This document shows positions 1 to 6,208 of a DNA stretch of 15,008 nt, piece after piece. The stretch covers positions 1 to 15,008 of the forward strand of contig JAFYVD010000032.1 of NCBI GenBank assembly GCA_017558425.1, written 5' to 3'. Under the pieces are notes generated by a model. It did no database searches. It saw only the letters and a program-made list of their open reading frames with translations, and was not told the origin of the DNA. The DNA comes from Clostridia bacterium (GTDB taxonomy: Bacteria; Bacillota_A; Clostridia; RUG12999). The translations under genes were made by a program, and so were the position numbers. Within the stretch, counting starts at the first letter, position 1; each line of letters begins with the position of its first letter.

Positions 1-582
1 ACAGCTAACAAAGCAAGAAAAAATCCACTGAGAGTTATCCTCAACGGTCTCGGTAAAGACGCTGCTCAGATTATCTCCAGAATCAACGGCTTCACATATG
101 TTCAGACTCAGTTTGACTACTATACAGGTGAAGTAAAAGTTGTTAAAGAAACAGCTTACTCCAATGGAGAAAGATCAAAAGTTCGTTGCTACGGCGCTGA
201 CGATGTTCGTGAAGGTGTTGCTATCATGCACCTTGAAGGTGTTGACGTTTCCATCACAGGTAACTCCACAAACCCCACTCGTTTCCAGCACCCCGTTGCA
301 GGTACTTACAAAAAAGAATGTATCCTTCAGGGTAAAAAATACTTCTCTGTTGCTTCCGGCGGCGGTACAGGACGTACACTCCACCCCGACAACATGGCAG
401 CAGGCCCCGCTTCCTACGGTATGACAGATACAATGGGCCGTATGCACTCTGACGCTCAGTTTGCAGGTTCATCTTCTGTTCCCGCTCACGTAGAAATGAT
501 GGGCTTAATCGGCGCAGGTAACAACCCCATGGTTGGTATGACTGTTGCAGTTGCTGTTGCTGTTGAAGAAGCAATGAAATAA
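1..582 (+). CDS. GGGtGRT family protein, C-terminal part (5' end outside window)
   Basis: Frame 1 is open from the first base to TAA at 580-582 and gives 193 residues without a start, so the gene begins upstream. The family-naming motif, Ser followed by GGGTGRT and then LHPDNMAAG, is at about 355-405. This motif identifies the GGGtGRT protein family, which is common in Clostridia and has no experimentally settled function that I know of. The protein looks cytosolic: there is no membrane segment, it has a glycine-rich central part and it ends in an Ala/Val-rich stretch. Family members are roughly 330 residues, so somewhat more than half is visible. Codon use is strongly biased (GCT/GTT/ACA/CTT, few rare codons), unlike the neighbouring accessory genes, which suggests high expression. 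A strong terminator follows 46 bases after the stop. Family assignment is confident; function is unknown. Confidence 0.9.
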   Translation, partial: TANKARKNPLRVILNGLGKDAAQIISRINGFTYVQTQFDYYTGEVKVVKETAYSNGERSKVRCYGADDVREGVAIMHLEGVDVSITGNSTNPTRFQHPVAGTYKKECILQGKKYFSVASGGGTGRTLHPDNMAAGPASYGMTDTMGRMHSDAQFAGSSSVPAHVEMMGLIGAGNNPMVGMTVAVAVAVEEAMK

Positions 583-628
583 TAAGGGTTTCAACGACTT
601 CTTAAAACTGAATAACTAATAAAAACGA

Positions 629-677
629 TTAGACCCATCATTTTGAGTAAAATCTCTATGATGGGTCTAACTTTTTT
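629..677 (+). terminator. Rho-independent terminator after the GGGtGRT gene
   Basis: A perfect 13-bp stem pairs 629-641 (TTAGACCCATCAT) with 658-670, with a 16-base loop, and is followed by six T at 672-677. On the opposite strand the stem is followed by TCGTTTTTATT, so it may also stop transcription of the convergent minus-strand gene that ends at 691. Confidence 0.88.
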
Positions 678-690
678 GCCAATAAATGTA

Positions 691-969
691 TCATTCTGAT
701 GCATTTTTTTTATTTTTAATAATTTGAAATATTATATATGGAAGAATAAGCAGTCGCCATAGAATATACAATAATAAACAAATGAGTTTAAACGGAAAAA
801 GAATAAAACGGAATTTATATAAATAATATGTACGCCGGGAACAAATGACTACCCTTTTCCACTCGCCGCATTCCTCGCACAGGTCTAAATAATCAGATAA
901 TATGATGTTTTTTTCTTCGTAATTTGTTTCATTTATTTTATTAAAACAATCCAAACAAAATTCAGCCAA
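691..969 (-). CDS. Small four-cysteine (zinc-ribbon-like) membrane-anchored protein, hypothetical
   Basis: This encodes 92 residues if translation starts at TTG 969-967. I chose that start because GGAGGTGAG lies at 982-974, eight bases upstream. A longer reading from TTG 1008 would begin inside the operator palindrome and has no ribosome binding site. Residues 5-8 (CLDC) and 31-34 (CEEC) form two CxxC knuckles, as in a zinc ribbon. Residues about 55-85 are hydrophobic and aromatic (FPFKLICLLLYILWRLLILP), indicating one membrane segment or hairpin, and the tail is lysine-rich. I recall similar short proteins in Clostridia beside XRE regulators, but I know of no assigned function. It is divergent from the XRE gene and shares its control region, so the regulator probably represses it. 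It could be a membrane sensor or an effector of that regulator; this is inference. Confidence 0.72.
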   Translation of the reverse strand: MAEFCLDCFNKINETNYEEKNIILSDYLDLCEECGEWKRVVICSRRTYYLYKFRFILFPFKLICLLLYILWRLLILPYIIFQIIKNKKNASE

Positions 970-987
970 TTTTCTCACCTCCACACT

Positions 988-1009
988 ATTGCACTTATAT
1001 AAGTGCAAT
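988..1009. promoter_or_regulatory. Perfect 22-bp palindrome, candidate XRE operator
   Basis: The core TTGCACTTATATAAGTGCAA at 989-1008 is a perfect palindrome, and 988 A / 1009 T extend it to 22 bp. It covers the predicted transcription start of the minus-strand gene and touches its -10 box. Its left end also reads TTGCAC, a possible -35 for the XRE gene (with TAGCAT at 1012-1017). Position and symmetry fit an operator for the dimeric XRE protein encoded next to it. Confidence 0.65.
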
Positions 1010-1036
1010 TATAGCATAAAATAAGTATATAATCAA
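1008..1036 (-). promoter_or_regulatory. Sigma-A promoter for the four-cysteine protein gene
   Basis: On the minus strand, TTGATT (1036-1031), a 17-base spacer and TATAAT (1013-1008) with an upstream TGC extended -10 give a near-consensus promoter. The start site is predicted near 1001, inside the palindrome. The -35 lies in the loop of the second inverted repeat (1019-1053), so regulator binding at either site would block it. Confidence 0.75.
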
Positions 1037-1053
1037 GAAAAATATACTTATTT
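1019..1053. repeat. Second inverted repeat in the divergent control region
   Basis: Arms 1019-1030 (AAATAAGTATAT) and 1042-1053 (ATATACTTATTT) are perfect 12-bp inverses around an 11-base centre. The right side continues into AGGTGCAA (1054-1061), so ATACTTATTTAGGTGCAA resembles the main palindrome (about 15 of 20 positions). It could be a weaker second operator. It contains TATAAT at 1028-1033, a possible -10 for the XRE gene without a clear -35. Confidence 0.5.
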
Positions 1054-1072
1054 AGGTGCAAATGGTGATATT

Positions 1073-1297
1073 ATGAATACAGAATATGAAAAACAAGTAG
1101 GAGAAAACATTCGTACACTTCGCAAGGATAGAAAACTTACTCAGGATCAATTAGCGGCGAAATTGCAGGTTATGGGCTGTGATATTACACGAAGTGCCCT
1201 TGCTAAAATTGAAGTGGGACAGAGACATTTGTATCCAGATGAAATAAAAGCATTGAAAGAAATTTTAAATGTTTCATATGAAGAAATTTTGAATTAA
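1073..1297 (+). CDS. XRE-family (Cro/CI-type) helix-turn-helix regulator
   Basis: This is a 74-residue protein that is almost entirely one HTH_3 domain. The segment from about residue 12 (NIRTLRKDRKLTQDQLAAKL) to residue 60 shows the LTQ..LA first helix, an ITRSALAKIEVGQR recognition region and the closing LKEILNVSYEEIL helix. There is no ligand-binding or oligomerisation extension, so it likely acts as a simple dimeric repressor. The ATG at 1073 is preceded by a weak GGTGAT ribosome binding site at 1064-1069, consistent with low or autoregulated expression. It is divergent from the four-cysteine protein, and the palindromes between them (988-1009 and 1019-1053) are its likely operators. The proposed target and autoregulation are inferred from position. 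Confidence 0.88.
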   Translation: MNTEYEKQVGENIRTLRKDRKLTQDQLAAKLQVMGCDITRSALAKIEVGQRHLYPDEIKALKEILNVSYEEILN

Positions 1298-1298
1298 G

Positions 1299-1323
1299 AA
1301 AGACGCCTGATGGCGTCTTTTTC
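1299..1323 (+). terminator. Bidirectional terminator between the XRE and GH35 genes
   Basis: A 9-bp perfect stem pairs AAAGACGCC (1299-1307) with GGCGTCTTT (1312-1320) around the loop TGAT, followed by TT. It begins two bases after the XRE stop and ends where the convergent GH35 stop begins (1324). In the minus direction the stem is followed by CTTAATT, so it can serve both genes. Confidence 0.85.
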
Positions 1324-3297
1324 TTATATATACACAATATCGTCAAATATCGCTTTCACATCCGGCTCGAATATGCCGGTGGGCATATCAAATTCCATAA
1401 AGATTTTGGATTTATCTTTTTCGGTGAGGGGGAGGATTTTGAGGGTGAGGTCTGCGCCTTCGGGGAGTCGGCGCACATCTACAATCCATTTATCGCCGTA
1501 GAGATAGAAGTCGGAAATGAGTTTTCCTTCAAAATAGAGTGCGCCGATGTTGCCGAGTGCCTCAATTTTCAGGTATTTTGCGCCTTTGGGGAGTGTGAAT
1601 TTATATTCATTCACCAATCCAAATTCGGGGGTTGTCCCATCATAATTCACTATGTGGCCGAAGAAGGAATTGTCATCCGAAACGGATGTTTCGGCAAATT
1701 CAATCTTTTCGCCTGTGGTTTCGGCAGGGAAAGAAACATCTTTCAACACAATTTTAACGCCGCCGACGGTCATTCCGTCTGTCAGGGGAGAAACCTTGCC
1801 GTCAATACAAATTTCGGGAGCGATGCCCGGCAGTTTCACAAAATAATTTCCCTGCGGAAGAACTGAAATCCAGTCGGCTGTAGTTGTGCCGATTTCATAA
1901 TTAAACGGAATAATTCCTGCGGCAGATGGCGCGAGATTTACGGGGATTTCAACAGTTGAACCGTTAGTAAGAGCGATTTTAACTGTGTCCGAAATGGTTT
2001 TCATTTTACCACCGTGGTAGTGGTTTGAAACAAAGAGATAACCGCTCGTTCCGTTGCTTCTTACAGCGCATCTTAAAGTCTCGGTGTCGAGATAATCTTT
2101 CGGAATTATATCAGGGAAAACAGGGGACATTGTCGCGAGTTTTTCGCCGTCTGATTCCACAAATTTGTGCAGAAGTTCGAGCATGAAATAGCTTTTTCGA
2201 ATCTGACCTGCTTCGCCCAGCGGAGCCTGGAAATCGTATGAAATTTTGGGCAGGTCGTTGGGGTAGCCTGTGTCACGGGATTCCTGAGTGGTGGTTTTGC
2301 CGACGGGGTTCACGCCGCCGTGATAAACATAATAGCCAAGACCGTTTGTGCCCGAACCCATTTTGCAGATTGCAAGCGCGAAAATATCTTCGGCAATGAT
2401 TGTGGGGCGTCTGTGATAGGTCACCTGATTACCGCCGCCAAGTTCACAAGTGAGAAATGGCGATTTTGACAAATCTTCGTTTCGTTTGAGGGCGGAGCCG
2501 TCCTCGTTTTTGCCGAAAAGGTCAGCACCGATATAGCCGTCGTCACGTTCTTTTGAAAAAAGGTAGTTACGGCAACCGAAATATTCTTCGATATGTTCAA
2601 GCCAGGGGGCTTCAGGATAACCGCCGTAGAGGAAAAGGACCTCGTCCATAGGACAACTTTCAGGAGAATCGGAACCACCCCAGCCTGTGAAAGTCCAATA
2701 GGGAGCGGAAAAACCGATGTCAAGAAGCATTTCCTTGAGCTTGTTTACATAATTTATCTGTCTGCGAAGCTCGTTTTCAAGCTGAATGCCAAGAACGCCG
2801 TCAAGGTCGTCTTTCACCTGCAGGTAAACCTGTTCGAAAAAGCGACGGACATATGTAAGGTAAGGTTCTGCATCGGTACGGGTTGCACCGCCACATTTTT
2901 TGTCCAGCCAGTCGGGGAAACCGCCGTTTCGGGCTTCTCCGTGAGCCCAGGGACCAATTCGCATTACGAAAGGAAGTCCGAGCTTTTTGCAAAGTTTCAG
3001 GAATTTACCGACATCTCTCGAGCCGTCGAAACGGAATTCGCCTTCGGTTTCTTCGTGATGAATCCAGAAAAGATAAGATGCGATGACGTCAATGCCGCCG
3101 TTACGCATTTTGATGAGTTCATCTTCCCAACATTCTTCGGGATAGCGGGAAAAATGGAATTCTCCCATTCGACAAATGTAAGGTTTGCCGTTTTTGGTGA
3201 GATATTGCTCGGTGGCGCCGTAAGTGTCGCCAAGACAAACCCCGCCGAATTTATCTAAAATTTCAGGTTTTTTTGGTTTTTCTGCTGTAAAATACAT
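1324..3297 (-). CDS. GH35-family beta-galactosidase-like glycoside hydrolase
   Basis: This is a 657-residue enzyme without signal peptide or membrane segment, hence probably cytosolic, acting on imported oligosaccharides or glycosides. The N-terminal TIM barrel shows GH35 blocks: MGEFHFSRYPEECWEDEL (residues 44-61), FWIHHEETEGEFRFDG (77-92), RIGPWAHGEARNGGFPDWL (113-131) and GIQLENE (170-176). Asn175-Glu176 matches the clan GH-A acid/base pair. Glu285 in LTCELGGG is the likely nucleophile. The family's usual WNxHEP has Ile-His in place of Asn-Leu, so the subfamily and natural substrate may differ from classic lactases. The C-terminal ~250 residues are beta-rich accessory domains. ATG 3297-3295 has AGGAGG at 3310-3305. 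The nearby genes give no substrate clue. Family confidence is high; beta-galactosidase specificity is moderate. Confidence 0.85.
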   Translation of the reverse strand: MYFTAEKPKKPEILDKFGGVCLGDTYGATEQYLTKNGKPYICRMGEFHFSRYPEECWEDELIKMRNGGIDVIASYLFWIHHEETEGEFRFDGSRDVGKFLKLCKKLGLPFVMRIGPWAHGEARNGGFPDWLDKKCGGATRTDAEPYLTYVRRFFEQVYLQVKDDLDGVLGIQLENELRRQINYVNKLKEMLLDIGFSAPYWTFTGWGGSDSPESCPMDEVLFLYGGYPEAPWLEHIEEYFGCRNYLFSKERDDGYIGADLFGKNEDGSALKRNEDLSKSPFLTCELGGGNQVTYHRRPTIIAEDIFALAICKMGSGTNGLGYYVYHGGVNPVGKTTTQESRDTGYPNDLPKISYDFQAPLGEAGQIRKSYFMLELLHKFVESDGEKLATMSPVFPDIIPKDYLDTETLRCAVRSNGTSGYLFVSNHYHGGKMKTISDTVKIALTNGSTVEIPVNLAPSAAGIIPFNYEIGTTTADWISVLPQGNYFVKLPGIAPEICIDGKVSPLTDGMTVGGVKIVLKDVSFPAETTGEKIEFAETSVSDDNSFFGHIVNYDGTTPEFGLVNEYKFTLPKGAKYLKIEALGNIGALYFEGKLISDFYLYGDKWIVDVRRLPEGADLTLKILPLTEKDKSKIFMEFDMPTGIFEPDVKAIFDDIVYI

Positions 3298-3329
3298 AAG
3301 TTTTCCTCCTTGGAATATTTTGTGAAATT

Positions 3330-3358
3330 ATTATAGCACACAGGAGATGAATTGTAAA
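3330..3358 (-). promoter_or_regulatory. Sigma-A promoter of the GH35 gene
   Basis: On the minus strand, TTTACA (3358-3353), a 17-base spacer and TATAAT (3335-3330) preceded by TGC. The -35 lies only a few bases from the left end of the inverted-repeat element (3361), which therefore replaces the normal upstream region of this promoter. No catabolite-control (cre-like) palindrome was recognised here. Confidence 0.75.
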
Positions 3359-3360
3359 TA

Positions 3361-3616
3361 GAAAAACGACACAAATACGGCGGTTGGTCTTAGGGAGAGT
3401 TCGGTTTCCGAACCATCTTTTTAGTTAATAATGCATCAAAAAGCTAGGTAATACGTCAGTATTACCTAGCTTTTAATCTTTTTCTTAATCTAAAAATCTG
3501 TGTCCGGAAACTGCCGTGAACCATAAAAATCTTTATTTTTGACAACGCTATGTGCTAAAATAATGATTTTTAGGCGAAATATTCCCAAGACCAACCGCCA
3601 TATGTGCCGTTTTTGC
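3361..3616. repeat. 256-bp inverted-repeat-bounded intergenic element (MITE-like or structured RNA)
   Basis: The 320-base gap between two minus-strand genes holds no gene. It is bounded by imperfect inverted repeats of about 36 bases: 3361-3396 and 3581-3616. The exact core is GGCGGTTGGTCTT at 3379-3391 and its inverse at 3587-3599, and the outer parts match as AAAAACGnCACA. Inside are a 6-bp hairpin (3399-3404 with 3408-3413), a 16-bp hairpin (3439-3454 with 3459-3474) and a 9-bp pairing of 3490-3498 with 3565-3573. There is also competing complementarity of 3404-3410 with 3505-3511. There is no transposase and no clear target-site duplication. It is either a non-autonomous mobile repeat or a structured RNA; the sequence alone does not decide. 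Confidence 0.6.
3439..3474 (-). terminator. Strong hairpin inside the intergenic element, likely terminator for the DUF1846 gene
   Basis: A perfect 16-bp stem pairs AAAAGCTAGGTAATAC (3439-3454) with its inverse (3459-3474) around a four-base loop. On the minus strand the stem ends in CTTTT followed by one more T, and on the plus strand by TTTTAATCTTTTTC, so it could stop transcription both ways. It is the nearest terminator candidate downstream of the gene ending at 3618. Confidence 0.6.
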
Positions 3617-3617
3617 T

Positions 3618-5105
3618 TTATTTTGCGTGATATAATTTTTTTGTCTGATATTTGGGTTCGTAGGTGAGGTTTACGCCAAGTTTTTTGAAAACGTTTTCGT
3701 CCACGCTTGACAGAATCACCGACGAATGGGCTTCGCTGCCTTTCAGCTTTGAAAGCTGTTCCATTGCGAGGGCGGCTTTTTCATCGGTAGCCGCACAGAT
3801 TGCAAGGGCGATGAGAATTTCGTCCGAATGCAGACGAGGGTTGTGGTTGCCCATATGGTTGATTTTTAGGTGCTGAATAGGTTTAATTGCCGAAGATGAA
3901 ATGAGAAGAACTTCATCATCAAGACCGGCAAGGGTTTTTAATGAGTTGAGCAACAGAGCTGCCGATGCACCCAAAAGTGAAGAAGTTTTGCCTGTTACCA
4001 TTCTGCCGTCGGGAAGCTGAAGAGCTGCCGCCGGTGCATCTGTTTCCTCTGCTTTTTTCAGCGCCGCACCGATAACTGCACGATCGTCTCTTGTGATGCC
4101 GAGCTGATTCATCAGAAGTTCGATTTTATAAACCTCCGATTGGTCAGCGAGACCTTCACGCTGAGAACTGCAGCTGTTGCAGTAGCGACGGATAATTTCC
4201 TGCTTTGCGGCGTTGTTTACGCCTTCTGCATCAGTGATACAGAAACCTGCCATATTTACCCCCATGTCGGTGGGGCTTTTGTATGGCGATTCGCCAAGGA
4301 TATGTTCGAACATTGTGTTGAGGACGGGGAAAATTTCCACGTCGCGGTTGTAGTTTACAGTTGTTTCGCCGTACGCCTCAAGGTGATAAGGGTCAATCAT
4401 ATTAAGGTCGTCAAGGTCAGCGGTTGCCGCTTCGTAAGCAAGGTTTACCGGGTGTTTGAGCGGCAGGTTCCAGATGGGGAAGGTTTCGTATTTGGCATAG
4501 CCGGCTTTGATACCGCGCTTATAATCGTGATAAAGCTGGGAGAGACAGGTGGCGATTTTGCCGCTGCCCGGACCGGGAGCTGTTACAACCACCAGCGAAC
4601 GGGAAGTTTTGATATAGTCATTTTTGCCATAACCCTCGTCGCTGACGATGAGGGGGATGTTAGCCGGATAGTTTGGGATAACGTAATGCTTGTATACATC
4701 AACGCCAAGTGCTTTGAGTCGTTTTTCAAAATTGTCTGCCGCAGGCTGCGCCTGATATTGTGTGATAACCACACTTCCCACAAAAAGACCGATACTGCGG
4801 AAAGCGTCAATGAGGCGGAGCGTTTCAAGGTCGTAAGTGATGCCGAGGTCACCGCGGCGTTTGTTTTTTTCGATAGCATCGGCACTGATAGCAAAAATAA
4901 TTTCTGCTTGTTCTTTAAGCTGAAGCAACATTTTCACTTTGCTGTCAGGTTCGAAACCGGGCAGAACTCTTGAAGCGTGGAAATCGTCAAAAAGCTTGCC
5001 GCCAAACTCAAGATAGAGTTTGCCGCCAAAATGGTCTATACGCTCCAGAATTTTCTCCGACTGAAGCTTTAGATATTTTTCATTATCAAAAAATTTATTG
5101 CTCAT
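3618..5105 (-). CDS. DUF1846 (UPF0371) family protein
   Basis: This is a 495-residue cytosolic protein matching the DUF1846 family in length and landmarks. The N-terminal half carries a nucleotide-binding-like segment, [20 protein letters not shown] (about residues 172-190), whose GPGSGK resembles a P-loop. Other conserved-looking pieces are the [20 protein letters not shown] region (218-237), a [11 protein letters not shown] segment and the C-terminal [18 protein letters not shown] block, whose His/Asp-rich make-up could hold a metal or substrate. The family is widespread in Firmicutes with known folds but no established reaction that I can name. ATG 5105 is preceded only by a weak GGAAA site (5115-5111). 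Expression is likely attenuated by the leader hairpin at 5141-5168. Family call is confident; function is unknown. Confidence 0.87.
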   Translation of the reverse strand: MSNKFFDNEKYLKLQSEKILERIDHFGGKLYLEFGGKLFDDFHASRVLPGFEPDSKVKMLLQLKEQAEIIFAISADAIEKNKRRGDLGITYDLETLRLIDAFRSIGLFVGSVVITQYQAQPAADNFEKRLKALGVDVYKHYVIPNYPANIPLIVSDEGYGKNDYIKTSRSLVVVTAPGPGSGKIATCLSQLYHDYKRGIKAGYAKYETFPIWNLPLKHPVNLAYEAATADLDDLNMIDPYHLEAYGETTVNYNRDVEIFPVLNTMFEHILGESPYKSPTDMGVNMAGFCITDAEGVNNAAKQEIIRRYCNSCSSQREGLADQSEVYKIELLMNQLGITRDDRAVIGAALKKAEETDAPAAALQLPDGRMVTGKTSSLLGASAALLLNSLKTLAGLDDEVLLISSSAIKPIQHLKINHMGNHNPRLHSDEILIALAICAATDEKAALAMEQLSKLKGSEAHSSVILSSVDENVFKKLGVNLTYEPKYQTKKLYHAK

Positions 5106-5135
5106 AAGATTTCCGTAGCCTTTCGTTATGTTTTA

Positions 5136-5168
5136 AAAAAGAAAAAAGCATCCCGCGGGACGCTTTTT
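5136..5168 (-). terminator. Promoter-proximal intrinsic terminator (attenuator) in the DUF1846 leader
   Basis: In the minus-strand RNA, AAAAAGCGUCC (5168-5158) pairs with GGAUGCUUUUU (5153-5143) through 11 pairs including one G-U, closing a CGCG loop, and is followed by a U-rich run to 5132. On the plus strand the same position is an A-C mismatch, so the hairpin is better formed on the minus strand. It begins about eight bases after the predicted start site and 38 bases before the ATG. Confidence 0.65.
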
Positions 5169-5181
5169 CAGTGCCCTGTAT

Positions 5182-5210
5182 ATTATATCACTTTGTCGGT
5201 GCAAAATCAA
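5182..5210 (-). promoter_or_regulatory. Sigma-A promoter of the DUF1846 gene
   Basis: On the minus strand, TTGATT (5210-5205), a 17-base spacer and TATAAT (5187-5182). The predicted start is near 5175. The boxes and spacing are identical to those of the promoter at 1008-1036. Confidence 0.75.
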
Positions 5211-5250
5211 GAGTGAAGTTGAGGAAAATAGTACAAAATATGTCGGAGGT

Positions 5251-5276
5251 TGTTGGTGAATTTCACAACATTTTTT
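5251..5276 (+). other. Weak terminator-like hairpin upstream of the ABC importer promoter
   Basis: TGTT-G-GTGA pairs imperfectly (one bulged G) with TCAC-AACA around a short loop at 5251-5270, followed by six T (5271-5276). It lies upstream of the importer promoter, with no gene reading into it on the plus strand. It may be a relic or may simply insulate the operon; confidence is low. Confidence 0.3.
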
Positions 5277-5308
5277 AAAAAAGCTTATATTTACATATTA
5301 AAAAGGTA

Positions 5309-5336
5309 TTGACTTTATTGATAAAAATGGTATAAT
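5309..5336 (+). promoter_or_regulatory. Sigma-A promoter of the amino acid importer operon
   Basis: TTGACT (5309-5314), a 16-base spacer and TATAAT (5331-5336) with TGG before the -10 (extended -10). The predicted start is near 5343, giving a leader of about 29 bases with no room for a riboswitch. Confidence 0.8.
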
Positions 5337-5371
5337 TAGAACATAATATTTTTAAATTGGAGGAATACATA

Positions 5372-6124
5372 ATGAAAAAAGTTTTATCCCTTATCATGGC
5401 AATGCTTCTTGTTGTTGTGGCTTTAGCAGGCTGTGGCGCAAATGAAGCAGGAGACAAAAAAGTAATTACAATGGCTACAAACGCAGAATTCCCTCCCTTT
5501 GAATATCTCGAAGGCGAAGAAATTGTTGGTGCTGACGTTGAAATTGCACAGGAAATCGCAAAATACTTAGGTTGCGAACTTGAAATTTCAAACATTGACT
5601 TTGATGCTGCTCTCACAGGTGCTGCAACAGGTAAATACGACATGGCAGTTGCAGGTATCACAGCAAATGACGAAAGAAGAAAGAACATGAACTTCTCTGA
5701 TGACTATTACACAGCTTCTCAGGCTATTATTGTAATGGCAGACAGTGATATCAAAACAGCTGCTGACCTCGAAGGCAAAACAGTTTCCTGCCAGGAAGGT
5801 ACAACAGGCGAACAGTTCCTTTTAGACGGTAGCTACAATGTTCAGTCCTTCAAAACAGGTGCAGAAGCAATCTCTGCTCTTACAGCAGCTAAAGTTGACG
5901 CTGTTGTTATAGACAACGCGGTTGCAGTTGCTCTTTCTGCTAAACAGGAAGGCAAAACAATCGTTCTCGACGAAGCTCTCACACAGGAAGCTTATGCTAT
6001 TGCTATCAAACTTGGTAACGATGAGTTTACAGCAAAAGTTAACGAAGCGCTCAAGTCTCTTAAAGACAGCGGCAAGCTTGCAGAAATCTTCACAAAGTAC
6101 GAATTGCCTTTTGATGCTGAATAA
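5372..6124 (+). CDS. Polar amino acid ABC transporter, substrate-binding lipoprotein
   Basis: This is a 250-residue extracellular binding protein of the SBP_bac_3 family (type II periplasmic-binding fold). I chose ATG 5372 because GGAGG at 5359-5363 is eight bases upstream and it yields a clean lipoprotein signal: MKK, a hydrophobic run, then LAGC with the lipidated Cys at residue 21. An in-frame TTG at 5357 would overlap the ribosome binding site. The mature start shows the family pattern TMATNAEFPPFEYLEGEEIVGADVEIA, followed by DFDAALTGAATGKYDMAVAGIT and TNDERRKNMNFSDDYY-like elements that line the amino acid site (here ANDERRKNM). Permease and ATPase genes follow. The exact amino acid cannot be read from sequence; polar or basic amino acids or cystine are all possible. 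Confidence 0.92.
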   Translation: MKKVLSLIMAMLLVVVALAGCGANEAGDKKVITMATNAEFPPFEYLEGEEIVGADVEIAQEIAKYLGCELEISNIDFDAALTGAATGKYDMAVAGITANDERRKNMNFSDDYYTASQAIIVMADSDIKTAADLEGKTVSCQEGTTGEQFLLDGSYNVQSFKTGAEAISALTAAKVDAVVIDNAVAVALSAKQEGKTIVLDEALTQEAYAIAIKLGNDEFTAKVNEALKSLKDSGKLAEIFTKYELPFDAE

Positions 6125-6145
6125 TTAAAAATTATATGTTTTTAA

Positions 6146-6178
6146 GCGGCACAATATTTTTTGTGCCGCAGTTTTTTT
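6146..6178 (+). terminator. Intra-operon terminator between binding protein and permease
   Basis: GCGGCACAA (6146-6154) pairs perfectly with TTGTGCCGC (6161-6169), loop six bases, followed by AG and seven T (6172-6178). Partial read-through would give more binding protein than permease and ATPase, a common arrangement in importer operons. The hairpin could also protect the 3' end of the first mRNA segment. Confidence 0.82.
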
Positions 6179-6208
6179 GAAAAGTGTTATGAAAGGGGTT
6201 TTTTAAAA

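Noticed and set aside
970..1008. Upstream extension of the four-cysteine protein to a TTG at 1008
   Set aside because: That codon lies in the operator palindrome at or upstream of the predicted transcription start and has no ribosome binding site; TTG 969 has an ideal GGAGGTGAG.
2593..3258. Plus-strand open frame of 221 codons antisense to the GH35 gene
   Set aside because: The opposite strand has clear GH35 motifs over the same span. The plus-strand translation shows no family pattern and no ribosome binding site.
3298..3617. tRNA, CRISPR or hidden small gene in the gap
   Set aside because: The stems do not form a cloverleaf, there are no regularly spaced repeats, and no frame with a ribosome binding site of useful length was seen.
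4140..4973. Plus-strand open frame of 277 codons antisense to the DUF1846 gene
   Set aside because: It is a shadow of a recognised conserved protein; its composition is Phe/Val/Cys-rich without motifs, as expected from antisense reading.
6161..6208. Permease start at TTG 6161
   Set aside because: It lies in the right arm of a transcription terminator and adds residues atypical of the family; GTG 6209 has AAAGGGG upstream.
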